NCBI RefSeq assembly: GCF_963662255.1
Contig: NC_085046.1
Coordinates: forward strand, 137,903,762-137,967,761
DNA length: 64,000 bases
Direction of reading: 5' to 3'
Source: Cinclus cinclus
Taxonomy: Eukaryota > Chordata > Aves > Passeriformes > Cinclidae
The translations under genes and the position numbers were made by a program. The notes below the pieces were generated by a model that ran no database searches, was not told the origin of the DNA, and saw nothing but the letters and a program-made list of their open reading frames with translations. Of the stretch, positions 26,360-39,800 are shown piece after piece; positions within the stretch are counted from its first letter, which is position 1; each line of letters begins with the position of its first letter.

Positions 26360-27995
26360 AAGAACTTTCCACATGATATTAATGCCTTCATTATGTCTGT
26401 CTTCAACACTGATGCTGGACCCTGGGATGCCCAGAGCCTAGTGTTGGAACACCATGACTGGGGAGATGTCAGACTCTCAGCTAACTCTTACCTTATTCAA
26501 AACTTGCTGCTCTATCTGGACGTCCATAGGGAGCCCAATGGGATTCAAGCTAGGGCACAGATAAAGCTCCCTACTGTCATCATGGGATCTGTCTTCATTA
26601 TTTTTCGACTGAAAGCTGGAAAATATCTCAATTTTTTAAGAAGGGTAAGAAGGTCTGCCAGTCTCACTTCAGTGCCTGGTATAATTATGGAGATTATTCA
26701 GGGAGGTATTGAAAATTACTTGAGAGAAAATGTAGCAAATGGTCACAGCCAGCAACAGGGTGAACAGCCAGGATCAGGAGGGGAAAGTCCTGTTTGACAA
26801 ACTTTATTTCCTTTCATAATAAGGTCACCCTCCTGGTTGACCAAGGGAAGCCAGTAGATGTGATGTTTTCGGACTTCAGCACAATTTTTGGTACTGTCCC
26901 TTCACAGCATTCTTCTTGGATAAACTGGCCATCACACAGATAGACGTGTCCATCATAATCTGGTGATCACCTGGATGATGGGTCAGGCTCAAAGGATTAC
27001 AGTAAATGGGGTTATATTGTGAGAGCAGCCAGTCACCAGTGGGGTTCCATTTCAAGGCCAGTTCTCTTTAGGGCTTGTTCTTTCCAGAATATTTTTATAA
27101 ATTATCTGGACAGAGGAATCACATGTACATAATTTTATTTGCTGACAGTGCTAAAGTAGAAGGAGCTGTGGATTCTCTGAAGGGGAGAGAGTTCTTGCAG
27201 AGAGATCTGCATAGACCAGAGAGCGGGGCAATCACCAATAATGAAATTTCACACGAGCAAGTGCCATATTCTCCACCTGGGATGGAATAATTCTACACCT
27301 ACAGAGAAACTGAAGAATGAGAAATATGGGTATTTCAGTCCATGACAAGTTGAATATGAATTAACAGTGTGCCCTTGCAGCCAAAAGGGCCAAGATTATC
27401 CTGAGGTACATCAAGTACTGCATGGCCAGCTGGTCTCAGGATGTGATTGTCCAGACTGCTCTGCACTGGTGTGGACTCACCTCGAGTGCTCTGTACAGTT
27501 TTGGGCATCACAATAAAAGAAGTCTATAAGGATACTAGGCTGTGTCCAGAGGACAGTGACCAACATAGAGAAACATCTAGAGGGGAACACTTGTGAAGAG
27601 AAGCTGAAGGGGCACTTGTTCTGTTCAGCTCAGAAAAAGAAGGATGAGGGGTGATCTCATCACAGTCTACAGCTTTGCAAAAGGAGGCAACAGAGAGGCA
27701 ATGATCTCCTCTTTCTGGTGACCAGTCAAAGGACCCAAGGAAATGGAATGAAGTTGCATCAGCAAAAGTCCAGAGTGGGCATTAGGAGAAAGTTCACTGG
27801 GAGAGTGGTTTGGTCACTGGAACAGACTCCTCAGGAAAATGGTAGCTGCATTTAGCCTATGTCAGAGTTCAGGGGGTGTCTGGACAATGCTTTTAGTCAT
27901 ATGTTTTAGTTTTAGGAAGTACTGTGAGAAACAGGCTGTTGGACTTGATGATACTTATGGGTCCCTTCCAATCTGAGATACTCTATGATTCTAGA
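26360..27995 (+). mobile_element. CR1 LINE, 5'-truncated, with decayed ORF2 (reverse transcriptase)
   Basis: This is the longest sense CR1 copy here. Codons near 26506-26560 read LLLYLDVHREPNGIQAR, close to the CR1 reverse-transcriptase text 'LLLHLD..KS.GPDGIHPR'. Codons near 26665-26695 read SLTSVPGIIMEII, the CR1 motif SLTSVPGKIMEQI. Later DNA follows the same ORF (GATTCTCTGAAGGGGAGAGA; GTGCCATATTCTCCACCTGG), then the 3' untranslated part, ending 'GTTGGACTTGATGATACTTA' and CTCTATGATTCTAG. The 148-codon open frame at 26351-26797 is a remnant of ORF2, not a host gene. Stops and frameshifts follow it, so the element is dead. The 5' limit is approximate. Confidence 0.85.
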
Positions 27996-29910
27996 AGAAT
28001 CATGGGTGGAAGAGAGAGAGACCAATTTGCTGCCTACAGCACCTGCCTCAAGTCAGACAATGTGCATAATGGATACTGTTCCAGATGACAGCAACGGACC
28101 ATCAATTGTCAAATATGTCATGTCTCAAACTCATGGGTTGCTTCCTAACTTTATCTTCAGACAATTTAGATTCTGATAACTTTTAAAAGTCACAAGTTGT
28201 TTCAATAAATGACAAAAATCTATTTTACCAAAGCCCATCCAACATCCACTACTTCCATTTATCTTTATGAAACCCCCTTCATACAGCTGCATCTTTGCAC
28301 ACTTTATAACAAAAAGTCACTTTCCATGTCAGCATCTACTAATGAATCTTCTTTAATTGCTGACAGCAGAATGCACATCAGTTTCTTCTATGAAGCCAAA
28401 TCCAGCTCATGTTGTTCATTCTTCATAGCTGCTAAAGTAAATGGCAAGCACAGCAGCCACGATGATTTGGTACAAGTTTAAGCTGATGTTCCAGGTAATT
28501 TTTCTGTTGTAGCTAATTTGTTATTTTCTTGCCTGTGACTAAAAGTCTGTTGCTCCCTAGACTTTTGCATTATAACTTCACTGTGTCAGAGATGCTCTAA
28601 ATGATTGGAGAATGCTAAGACAAGGGGCACTGTGCAGTTTCTGTGGCATATGTGCACATACAGGAATAGCTGGATATGAAACCTTTAAAGCCCACCTCCG
28701 CTCCCAGGCTGCTGCTCAATGCACCTAGCAAAAATACACATACAAAGCACAAATGTAGTTGATCACTGCTGTGCTGGATGAATCTGTTAAGTAACAAAAC
28801 AAAACAAAGCAAAATAAAACCCAAACAAACAAAGAAAAGAGCAGTACTTGGGTAAATTTAATGTGAAATTCATATACTGCAATGCAGGAACATACTTGAG
28901 TTACCATATAGTACAATAGTAATGTCCGTGGGCTTTCAAAGATGATTTTGTTTACCTTCTTCACTCCTTTGCTAGCTCTATTATTTATCTCTCTGACCCA
29001 TCATTTTAATTTCTTGCGGTCTCCCCTTCTGTCTTACTGCTTTATGTCATTCAACTTCCAGCTCTCCATGCAATTGCAACAACTGCCACTCCCACTTCCC
29101 CAGTTTTTCTGCCATAGAGAGTATAGAGTTTATATAAAGACTATAAAAAACTTGGGAGTACATTTTTTTTATCTCATTGTGCCATATAAGTTTTGGAAAC
29201 TTAGAAAGAAAACTACTAAGAAGATTTTTCAGTCAATTAATTCAACATTGCTGAAGTTTTCACTCCTTTTTCTTAACCTCTTCTACTATGTAGCCATATA
29301 GAAAACACACATTTTGGTGAGCTTAATGTAAAATATCTCTACTCTGCCAGAATATGACATTTCAATAATTTTTCATTAAAATAATCTGAGCAACTAATAC
29401 ATCTAATTTTCATTTTTATTTCCTAAAATTAGCACATTCTAATAGAACCTATTGGTCACATCTAGTTATTTTTAATATTACCCTGTTGGACTGTCATCAT
29501 CAGCAGCAGTAATTCATTCTCTTTGAGGGACTTCACCAGAACCCCTAAGGGTTAAGCCTGGTTAACACCATGACCCAACCAGTGCAAGCTGGAAAACATG
29601 GATGTTCTGTAATTCTCCAGGCCAAATCAAACCTCTCAGAAGTTTTCTGCTGTACTTGAGGAAGATCACAAAGTTCAGAATTATCCTTATTTTTCTCAGC
29701 AGTTTGCTTGCTAATTGGTGTCAAGTCAACTTTGTTTAAGATAAGATCTTGACATCGGAGAGTGAGAGGCAGAGGTTATACCTGGAGATTTTCCTTGTTT
29801 GGAGGCTTGTATGCCTGTATCTCATACTGACTTCAAATTAGTTAGGAAAAAATTTAACTCTTACAAGTTTTTCATAGCTCTGGTCTGGAAGAAGCAGCTG
29901 CTGCTACCCG
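27996..29910. other. Intergenic, no gene seen
   Basis: No supported gene. A CAAAA/CAAAC-type simple repeat lies at about 28795-28836. The rest is AT-rich. Confidence 0.55.

Positions 29911-29939
<29 letters not shown>
29911..29939. repeat. Uninterrupted A29 tract
   Basis: Twenty-nine A in a row directly precede a CpG-rich patch. It could be a mononucleotide repeat or a young poly(A) tail. I see no LINE or gene copy immediately upstream that would explain a tail. Confidence 0.9.
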
Positions 29940-29941
<2 letters not shown>

Positions 29942-30220
29942 AATTAAATACCGAAGACTCGGACTTCTGGACAGCAACGGGATTTTCCTTACCTGACGTT
30001 TCAGTGAATTTATTTTCATCAGGCTGCTCTTGGGCTGTTCGGGGATGTGTCCCCCGGCATCCCCTCGGTCTCTGACAGGGCTGGCACCAGGTGGCACCAC
30101 CGGCCCGCGGTTCTGCAGCCCGGGGGCTCAGCGCTCTGCTCTGCCAGGGGATCACTCGGAACCTGGGCTCGAAGTGAGATTACTGCTCCGTGCTTGTGCC
30201 AGGGCGAGGGCAGGAAACGA
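29940..30220. promoter_or_regulatory. Small isolated CpG-rich patch
   Basis: About 17 CpG lie in roughly 280 bases, against almost none in the flanking kilobases. The core 30040-30210 is GC-rich and holds a CTCF-like motif. No gene start is recognised on either strand, and the short frames here have no similarity I can see. It could be an orphan CpG island, an insulator or a promoter of a non-coding transcript. Confidence 0.45.
30084..30097 (+). promoter_or_regulatory. CTCF-like motif in the CpG patch
   Basis: GCACCAGGTGGCAC matches CCASYAGRKGGCRS at 13 of 14 positions, with the central CACCAGGTGGCAC intact. Its setting in a local CpG-rich patch makes it more credible than the other hits. 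Confidence 0.45.
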
Positions 30221-33071
30221 CACAATGTAGATAACTTGCAAGGACATATCAGCAAATAGTACCTCATAGCTATTTTTGTTATTATTTCTCTTTGTGCTAC
30301 TGTTAGAGGTTTTTCCCTAAAGAAGAGAGAAAAGAGACTAACAATTTTCAGGTACATAAGAAATGCTTAGAAAGCACTGCAGGGACACACGGCCCTTTGC
30401 ATTTGCTGTGACCAGCACAAAAAGTAAAATAAAGGGATATTTAGGTTAGACAATAAAGAAAATGCTGTAACAAAGAGATAAAACCACTGGAAATTACTGC
30501 ACAAGATGACAGGAGACCTCATGACACTGTTTTTCAGGAGCAAGTGAGACTGGCTTAGGATGAAGAGCAGTGAAGGAAGGACTGGAGGACTTGTCAGGGT
30601 CCCTTCTAGAGCTGTTTTCTATTATTAGGTGAGATAAGGATTATACTCAGGTACTCAAACAGGATCTTTCCCAATGGTACAGGTTGCATAAAGTCTGATA
30701 AAATTTTCAAAAATTCTCCTCAGATCCAAAGGCACTGATTGAAAAGCAAACTCTGTTATATCAATACTAAATGCAATCACCCCTTTTGATTGCATCCCAT
30801 ACTTACCCTTAGATCTGACATTCAAAAGAGAGATCAGGTGTAAAGAAGCATCTCCTTACTCTTGTAAAGAGTTTCTACCTTTCCCTTTGTTGATGTTTCC
30901 TTATAAGATCATCTTTGAAAACAAATGCTTGCCTGGTTGGCTTGGTTTGTTTCAAGCCTTTCAAGCTTGGAAAAAGATTTTGTTGTAAATAAAAAAGAAA
31001 ATAATCATATTTCATGAACGACATTTTCTAATGTTCCTATATACCATATATGGGGACATTTTTCATATATTGATGAATTCAGAAATAGTAAGATAATTTT
31101 CTGAGATTAAGGAGGTAAAATTATCTTCATTTTACTATAGGAATGTGATGTTTCTGGATTGGATAGAAATTCAATATTACCTGATAGTTTTTGGCAGTAT
31201 TTAAAAGGGTGGGAGGAGGTGTACATCCTCCTTAGGCTTGGTAGACCCTTCCAAATTGAGATCCTTCCTAGCTTTTTCAGTGTTGATGACTTTTATTGAA
31301 CAAGAGTCTGAATTTGCTTTTCGTGAAGAGTCTTCTCTTTTAGCACAGTGACTTTCCAGCAGGTGTGCTTTTCCTCATGGAGAAACTCCCAGCCCTGTGA
31401 TGCCCTTTCTGTGAGTGCTGCTTCATGGTACCCTAGGAATGAACCTCATGCTGAGTATTCCTGTTTGTGACTGTCTTCTCCTCTAAAATGACAGAATAGG
31501 AGACAAAATTATATAATAGGAAGCTGCAAATAGCAAAATGCTGTCTAGTTTAAGGCATTGTGAATTCTGGTACTTCCAAAAGCATTCAAGATATCAACTA
31601 ATCCACAGCAAAGGATATGACACAGGTAGAGACTGATTTACAGGTTGTAATCCCCAGGCTACCTGGAGTAAAATAGTCACTACAGGCTCTGTGTGCTCCG
31701 CTTACATTATTTGGAGCTACAATGAGTACTAGAAATCATGCCTGGATCTGTCCACCTTCCATTTCTGCTGTCATTTTGGATGTATGTCAAACTCCCCATG
31801 ACAAAATGGTAATATCTCTTTTCCTCTTCATGATTTCCTTCCTTACAAGCACATGCATGCAAAGAAGCACAAAGTAAAACTTCATCCTACTAAAGATGCT
31901 AAGCCTCATACTATGTTTCAGTTCTACACCCTGTTTTTTTTTTTGTGGTCCTTCCAATTTCACCTGAGTAAACTGATCACCACTGTACCTTACTAGGCTA
32001 GGAATGAGCTCCAGGTTGACTGGAAAACTGCAATAAAATAAAAAAATGAAAAGCATTTACTTGTATTATGAACAATAAATCTTTCATTAAAATTCCTCCC
32101 ATCTCTCAGTTCCCTTCTGCATGGATTAACCATGTCACCCATGTAGTTTGCTGATATGCTGTCTCTGATTTCTAAAGCAGGAAGAAATGGAATTGAGCAG
32201 TCCCAGGGAAGCACTTGACTACAGTCAAGTGGTAGATTACAGCCATCAAGAGACTTTCTCATCAGATACAGTAACCAGCCACCTTGAAAACAGCCAATAA
32301 AAGGACTTGACAAGAAATTAGTAGTTAGATTTCAGAGAAGCAAGCACATTTGCCAGTATGCCTACAGCCATTTTAGTCTTAATTCCAAAGTCCCCACATT
32401 ATGGTACACCCTCCATCACTGACATTCTTGCATCTTTTAAGAAAACCATCTTGCTTCCTCACCTTTCTTAACACTGGTCATTCCAGTGATCACACAGATA
32501 AAAGTACAGCAAGTTTGTAAATTTTTATGTATACTGTGGAAGAAGATAAAGTTCCTTGCTGCACATTAAAAACTTACTGGGAAAAACAGTCTGGATTACT
32601 TCTGGCTCAGGAAAAGGCAAACCCATCCATGGGATTGCTTTTGCTCACAAACTTGGGTGCACTTGGTGGATAGTACAGGAGGATGGGGAAGTCTAGTGTG
32701 TGCCTCAAGGGAATTCGATTTTGGGTGAAAATCAAAAATTAATTAAATTGTATTCTGTTAATAATTATCCAACACTGTGTGTTACCACTTCAGTGGTGGC
32801 TATGTGTGCATCACTTTACTGAGCACCTCATGGCATCGATCTTAACCACAAGCATTCTGGGGATCCCAGCCTGACTTGCCTCTGACCATTGCACCCACAC
32901 CAATGAAGAATGAACTTTGATGAAACTGAACAAGCACAGGTGCACTAAAATCATACCTGAGTCAAATGTGCAGCATGCCACAGTCCCACACTTTACATCA
33001 TCTTTCCTGCTAGAAAGACAGTTCCCAAGGACAAAGGCCAAAAGTCATGGACTAAATTAATTCAACAAACT
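30221..33071. other. Intergenic, no gene seen
   Basis: No supported gene. Bases 30575-30630 faintly resemble a CR1 3' end. Confidence 0.55.
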
Positions 33072-33093
33072 TGTGTGTGTGTGTGTGTGTGTA
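33072..33093. repeat. (TG)11 microsatellite
   Basis: Uninterrupted TG dinucleotides. Confidence 0.95.
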
Positions 33094-33243
33094 TGAACAT
33101 TTTATGAACATTTGACAGAGGCCTTCCATAGACTAAGAAAATGGTGTTTGTACCTATCAAAACAGATAAACAGGAAAGGTGATGGGATATTGAGGAATAT
33201 GAACTTGGCATGACATAAATGGTATGGAATATAGGGTGGATAT

Positions 33244-33808
33244 TGTCCTGGTTTCAGCTAGGGTAGTGTTAATGTCTTCCCAGTAGCAGTTACATTGCTG
33301 TATTTTGCTTTTGGAATGAGAACGGTGTTGATAAGGCATGGATGATTTGGGTTTTCCTATGTCATGTTTATCCTAAGTCAAGGACTCTTTTTTTCCCTTG
33401 TCTCATGCTTGGCCAGCGAGGAGGTACACAGGAGAACTGGGAGGGAGCGCAGGCAGGACAGGCGATCCGAACTGACCAAAGGGATATCCCACACCACAGA
33501 ACATCATGCTTGGGATATAAACTGGGGGGACTTACCCAGAAATGTGGCTGATCTGGGCTGGGGAAAAGGGGTCAGGCATTGGTCAGCTGGTGGTGAGCAA
33601 CTGCATTGCACTTCACTTAATTATTTCCTTACCATTATTTAACATTATTATTGAATTTTACTTAATTTTCAATTTTTAAATTAACTATTAACATACAAAC
33701 TTTACTTTGATTCTCCTCTCCATTCCACCAGGGTGGGGGAGGACAGGGGAGGGAGTTGAATGAACAGCTGTGTGATGTTTAATTTCCATCTGGGCTTAAA
33801 CCACAACA
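33244..33808 (+). mobile_element. Solo LTR of an avian endogenous retrovirus
   Basis: It begins TGTCCTGGTTTCAGCT and ends GGGCTTAAACCACAACA, the TG...CA ends of the same broad LTR group as 21125-21532. Internal landmarks are AACGGTGTTGATAAGGCATG, 'GAACTGACCAAAGGGATATC', and CATCATGCTTGGGATATAAA before the presumed transcription start. The length of 565 bp is plausible for a complete LTR. The flanks (GATAT and ATAGC) do not show a clean target duplication, so it is old or the ends are off by a few bases. No gag, pol or env remains lie next to it. Confidence 0.75.
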
Positions 33809-36800
33809 ATAGCACACCAGTTAAGATTCTTAAATAAGTAAATTTACCCATATCCATCACAGAATCAGTTTGCAAGGAGATGTAACAAACTTTATTGGAG
33901 CAGATGGTGCAATTAAGAAAAAAGAAGCCTGAGTACAATATAAAAATTGAACATTTCTCATCTGGGGCAATAAATACATTAGTTTTACTTTTCAAATCAT
34001 ATTGATCTTTAAACAAATTCTGGAAAATTAAGACTGTCAAAACTGACAAAAAATTTCTGATTTCACTGAAAAGAAATGTGTTAGTGGATCAGAATAAAAT
34101 ATTTTTATTAATGGCAACTTTTTAAAATTTGCCATCTTCATTCTGATTCTGAACAGAAAAATAAAATATACTATATACAATATACAATAAAATATAAAAA
34201 TAAAAATACTTAGTAGATCAATTCCTGTACAGCTCTTCATATCTTAATTCAAGAAAGTCAGGAAATTTATGTACAAAATCCACTAAAACTGAAAGAAAAA
34301 ATATTTTGCTTTCCAGTCTTAAACAATAAGTTATATTTCAGTTCACCTTGAAACAGAGTAATAGGTTGTTATTGCTTTTAAATGAAAGCAAGAAAATTTA
34401 AGAAAATAATCAGTAAGAAAACTAAGGCCTAACTAAGAGATTTTCAAACCTGTTTGTTGCACAAGGGCAGGAGAAGCTGCAGAGGAGGAGGAGTAACAGT
34501 AGTAATAAAGTGATAAGCTACATTCTAAAATGTAAAAGGTCAATCACATCTGTTGTCAGTCAGCAAAGTGGTAAGGACAAACAAGATGTTCAGTAGCACC
34601 AAACTTCTCTGAAAAGTTTGAAAGATCTGAAAATTGATGGTGGTCCAAGATTCAGACTATAGGAAACTGAGAATATTAAAAACAAACAAGAATAGAAGGT
34701 GGAGGAGTTCTGGCTGACATTTTCAGAAATGCATTTAGTATGGGAAAGAGTCCCTTTGGAGAAGAAAGTAACTAACATAACCTTTTAGAAAAAGAGTCAA
34801 GGGACCTGACAAGAAAATACAGAGCAGTCACATTCACAATCTACTTTCAGAGATCAAAAGGAAGAATAGTTAAAATAGCCAGACTTCTCTTGCCTCAAAT
34901 GCAGCCTTTGTTAAGGCTTCTTTGAAGATCCCTCTGACATGTTGCTCATGAGAGATGCAGCCCTTAGCTAAGATGCCCTAGTGTGCTTGATAACACAGTC
35001 CACCAGCAACAAATGTCTAATGTGAAGAAAGACGCATCAACAGATAAGGCAGAAAGTGGAACAATGGGATAAGAATAACAAGTTGTCACAAACAAATCCT
35101 TTGCCTGCTGAAAAGAATGCCGGCATACCTTAGAGATCAGCACTAGAACCGGCTCATTGCTTCATCAACAAGTAAAGAGAAAAATAAATAATTCAAATAG
35201 TTTATACATCTTGTACAATAGCAGCAGAAAATGCACACTAAGACTGAAAAAAACCGAAGTATGTTAACAGTGATTTAGTCTCTGATGTACCTGCCCTGGA
35301 AATGGTATGCAAGGCATATTTCACCTTCTTCTGCCAGATAAGTTACAAATAAACCCTAGTGGCATCCGATAAAACACAACAAATGTTTACAGATGTCTCT
35401 TCAGAACTCAGCTAAGGTAGGTAGGTAGTTTGTGGGTTTCTATTTTTTGGGACAGATCCTCCATTGATGTAAGCTGCCTCAGGTCTATTGAAATCAAGAT
35501 GCCAGAAGTTAAAGCTAAGCACATAGTTAAGACCCTGTTTTGCAGCACAACAGCAATGCACACTATGCACTGTTAAGGCCTGAGCAGAAGATCTGTTGAG
35601 GACTCAGCTGTTAAATCCAGTGCTCTGGGGCTACTGTCCAAAGACTACCCACAGTCACCTTAAAGGACAACCTTAAAGACAACAGCAGTGTACCTTTGCT
35701 GCTTCCATGAAACCTTGCATGATTCAGTTCCTCTTCAGTGTTATTGGCCCCTACACCTGCACATGTCAACTAATTTTTTATACATCATAGCAAACCAAAC
35801 TAGCCACTATAAGTGTTCAGTGGAGGGCCCTAATCTGCTAATTTATTAGTTAAGTGCTATGTATACCTTTACTACTATATAAGTAATTAATAAGGCTAAC
35901 AAGATTGACTCTATATAAAGGAACTTAAAAGTCAGACAACCTTGACATTAGCATCAATCTGCCACTTTATTAGCAGCCAGTGAAGCTTGCAGATTCCTGG
36001 CTTAATATGCATATGCCAACCACTTTCAGTTGGCATCCTAGCTGCAGGTGACAAAACATCTTTTCTGACTTGCATAAAAGTATGTGTGGAAGCAAAGAAA
36101 AACCCAAGAAAATAATACCCACTATAAAGAAAAATGATACAGAACAACAAAGACATTTAGAAACCCGCAGGGGGGTGGTTTATAAAGCTCATGATGATTC
36201 AAAAGTGCAGAAAGATGTTGGGTTCAGTGATGCTGATAGTGATAGATGGGGCATTTGGCAACATGTATCTCCTGCTGTTCCAAGTTGCTTTTGCTTTGTC
36301 TCTTTCATCTGAAATGATCTGTCAATACAGGGAGCATGGGAATGGAAACTGAATCCCTTACATTACCAGGACTGAAAATGCATTGCCAGGAGAGGGAAGG
36401 GGCAGGACACACAAGGGATGTGTGGGCTTTGGCCAGGTGTATCAGTTAAATAATGAAAACATGCTAAAAAACACAAACTGTGTCCTTTGTTTAGCACCAT
36501 ATGAACTACTCAGGGATCCTGTTTCAAACTTCAAAACTCATCAGACTCTCAGAGCTGGATTTTAGAATTACTGGATTTGAGGACTTGCAACCACTAGTAT
36601 ACACAAAGCTAGTAGTATGTATGGAGAGGAACTTTTGGCACCTCCCGAAAGAGATTTGAGGCTGGGTGTATTATCAGTGAACCAAATCACACCCTTACAC
36701 CCCTTAAGACATTCTTGAGACAAAGCATTTTATGATACAAGATAGGGGAAGTGAAACAAAGGCTGGACAAGGTACTGGTGATGACACTGATATAAAGGAA

Positions 36801-39800
36801 ATCCTCATGTGAAAAAAACTGTTCCACAGAAAACAAAATTGAATGTAAGGACATGGTAAGACAGACAGTACCAAAAAACAAATACAATTATATCAAAAAA
36901 ACTGCTCCTGTATAAAAATAAAATCTTACTTTGGTGTGAATCCCATTAACCTCAGCTCATGCAGGATTTTATGGTTTTTCAGATGAAAGAAGGCTGCTGT
37001 AGACATTTCTGTAAATAGGTTCTATTTTATCACAGATGAACTTAAAATGCTTTTACAGTTCTTTATCCTTTGTAACTCTTTTATTGACATTTTTATTTTT
37101 TGACATCTTCACTCTCCTTTTTCCTGCCTGCAGTTCATCCTAAGTTGAGAGACTAAGTAGTAAAGTGCCATTTTTCCTTTTGTATGACAGCCTTTCACCT
37201 TTGCAATCCTTTGAAGGACACCAAGTCTTATGTTTAAATTACTAATCCTCTTTAGATGAAGTCTCACTTTCTGGGTGGCTTCATCAGTCAGACCCCCAAA
37301 GTGACCGCTTCTCAATTTATATTTTTTCGAATGACGCTCCCTTATCTGTCATTGTCATAAGGCACAGTAGGACATCTTTGGAAGATGAGGTGAACTGTCT
37401 GTTTTGTCACATTCAGCTCTCCACTGCAATTAAAACCTGCTTGTCTGCTAACTAATCACTCTTTTTCTGCCTCACAGCCACATTTTCACTTCTTTACTCT
37501 CCATACAGCCTTCATATTAACTTCAAACTTTGAAATAGATACAATTTCTCAAGATTAAGCTCCAGACCTAACTGACGACCCCAGTTTTTCTTCGGCAGAA
37601 ATCTTCCACTTTGATCCTTCTTTGTCATCTAACATTCATCTTTAAACATAAAGAACAGCACTGCACACAAGACACAGGATTCTGGATACCTGCTTCCAAT
37701 TTTTAACTATGACACAACTGTCTCCAGGGGGTTTGCCTCTGGCACTGGCAATGGGGCTTGCCTTGCCTGACTCAGCTGTTTAGTCTAAGGTCTTTACAGT
37801 CAAGACAGACGCATGACCAGCAGTCCCAGGGACATCATTTGATGTAAGGCACCTTTCACTCTGCTTTGAAAAGTGGGACAGTCTGGACAACAGGGTCAGC
37901 CTCCACACGACAGATCTCCACTCTTGGTGCAATATTGACAAGACTTAGGAATCCAGAAAGAAGCAATTATAACTGTAAAATAAAATAACTGTAACAAAGT
38001 TTATGGCATTAGGAACAACATAACAAGGAGAGGCTGCTGAAGCAATGCATTCACTTTTCACCAGGAAGACAATCTGCTCCTGGCTCATATAAAGGCTGTG
38101 CTCAGATTTAGGTCTAGCCTTATATGGTCAAATAAGGATTCTGTCTGTGCCTAAGGAACATTTTGTCTGAAGCTATTTTCTACTCTTCCTTTCTTCTTCA
38201 GCTAAGGAGCACTTAAATCCATTCTGAAAGTTCTCCCCATTATAAACATAACCAGTATGTAGTGGCATCTTCTCATGGTACACACATCACAGCATGGGCG
38301 TTACCAGCAGTAGCATAATTCCTATAGACAAATTACCCTTCTGACATTTACTAAATAACCACCAGACAAGAGCTGCTATCTTTCTCCTAATGTGAAGACA
38401 GATGGACAAGTCTCAGAATTTCAGTCAAGCAATTGAAATACATGAGGTGTCAGAAAGCATTCTTTTATTTCACTACATTTTTCATACAATGGTTTACAGC
38501 ACACAGATAACTGAGCATATGTATACATTTCATATGGCTACAGTTACATACAAAGAGATACAGATACACATATATGCATGTTTAACATGCTATACCAGAA
38601 TATGAAATATTAACTTATATGGTTCATATGCTTTTATAAACATATTATTCTAAATGTAGAATTGTGTATTGTATATATTATTAAAATATGGCATCCAGAT
38701 ACATAGAACTAATTTTAAATTTATTTATGTTTTCTGTTTTTTTGCTTTTTTTCAGAAATCACTTCTGTCCAGAATGACTTTATAATGTACCTATATTTAG
38801 TAGGTTAATCCTAATCAAGATTTTGTATCAACCTTGCAGCACAAAGCATGGAAATTTCAACAATAAAATCAGTTATTATTTTTACAGCTCTCCAAAGTGT
38901 GATGTGAGTCTGAGTTTGGAATGCCAATGAACTTAAAGTTATACACATGCTTCAGTACATGCCTGGATCAGAGCCAACAAAACCAGCTGAGATGGAGGGG
39001 TTCATTAAAGGTAGACTCATGAATTGTTTGCATGGAAATGGTCACTGAACATTTTAAAGTAGATACACAGAGAGACTGGACACAAACAAAGAGAAGACAA
39101 GAGACAATAATAACTGCCCCTGTTGGACATGGCAGGAAGCAGAGGTCAGGAGAAAGATCCAGTGAAAGCATCCCAGTAAGAGCCTGTCTCTATTCTGTCA
39201 GACCACATGTAAAAGTAAGACTCTCACTGTTTTCTGCTGACCTTAATATGGCCCTAACAATGGGGAAAGAGCCAAGCTGGGAGATTCACATGCAGTCTTG
39301 CATTTTTGGGGATTTATGTCCATATTAAGGGACTGCAAAAACATTATAATGTTGACAGAAACCAAGCCTGGTGTTCCCTCAAGAAACAAAGACCCACTGC
39401 AGATGTGTAGCTGGAGCAATGCAACAGCATCATCTATTAGTCAGTATAAACAGTTTTGTAAATACATGGTTAAAGATCATCAACTATGTTCTCTTAACTG
39501 GTTTAACACATTAATTAACTTCTGATTACATGTAGCATTATTTCAGTGTTTCCAGTACAATAACTGCCAGTACTGCCCTTACTCTGGATTCCTGCTTTGT
39601 GCTTAAAGCTCCCATGTTCTTCCTGCTGTAAATTTACTACAGCATTGAAAAGACCAAAGTTAGGGATATGCAGATTTAAAAAACTGTGAAAATGATAGCA
39701 AATTGGATGAACATGCTCTTCCCATAAGATCTGTTCATATGAAACACAACTTCTTGATATTTAAATTCTAAGGCTAAACACTGAGGCATAGCAAACTACT

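Noticed and set aside
30575..30630. Possible CR1 3' end fragment
   Set aside because: GGACTGGAGGACTTGTCAGG and GTCCCTTCTAGAGC resemble the CR1 terminus, but only about 55 bases are involved and the match is loose.
21125..33808. The two LTRs at 21125 and 33244, same orientation, as ends of one provirus
   Set aside because: They differ strongly in internal sequence and length, no gag-pol-env remains lie between them, and neither pair of outer flanks is duplicated. They are better seen as two related solo LTRs.
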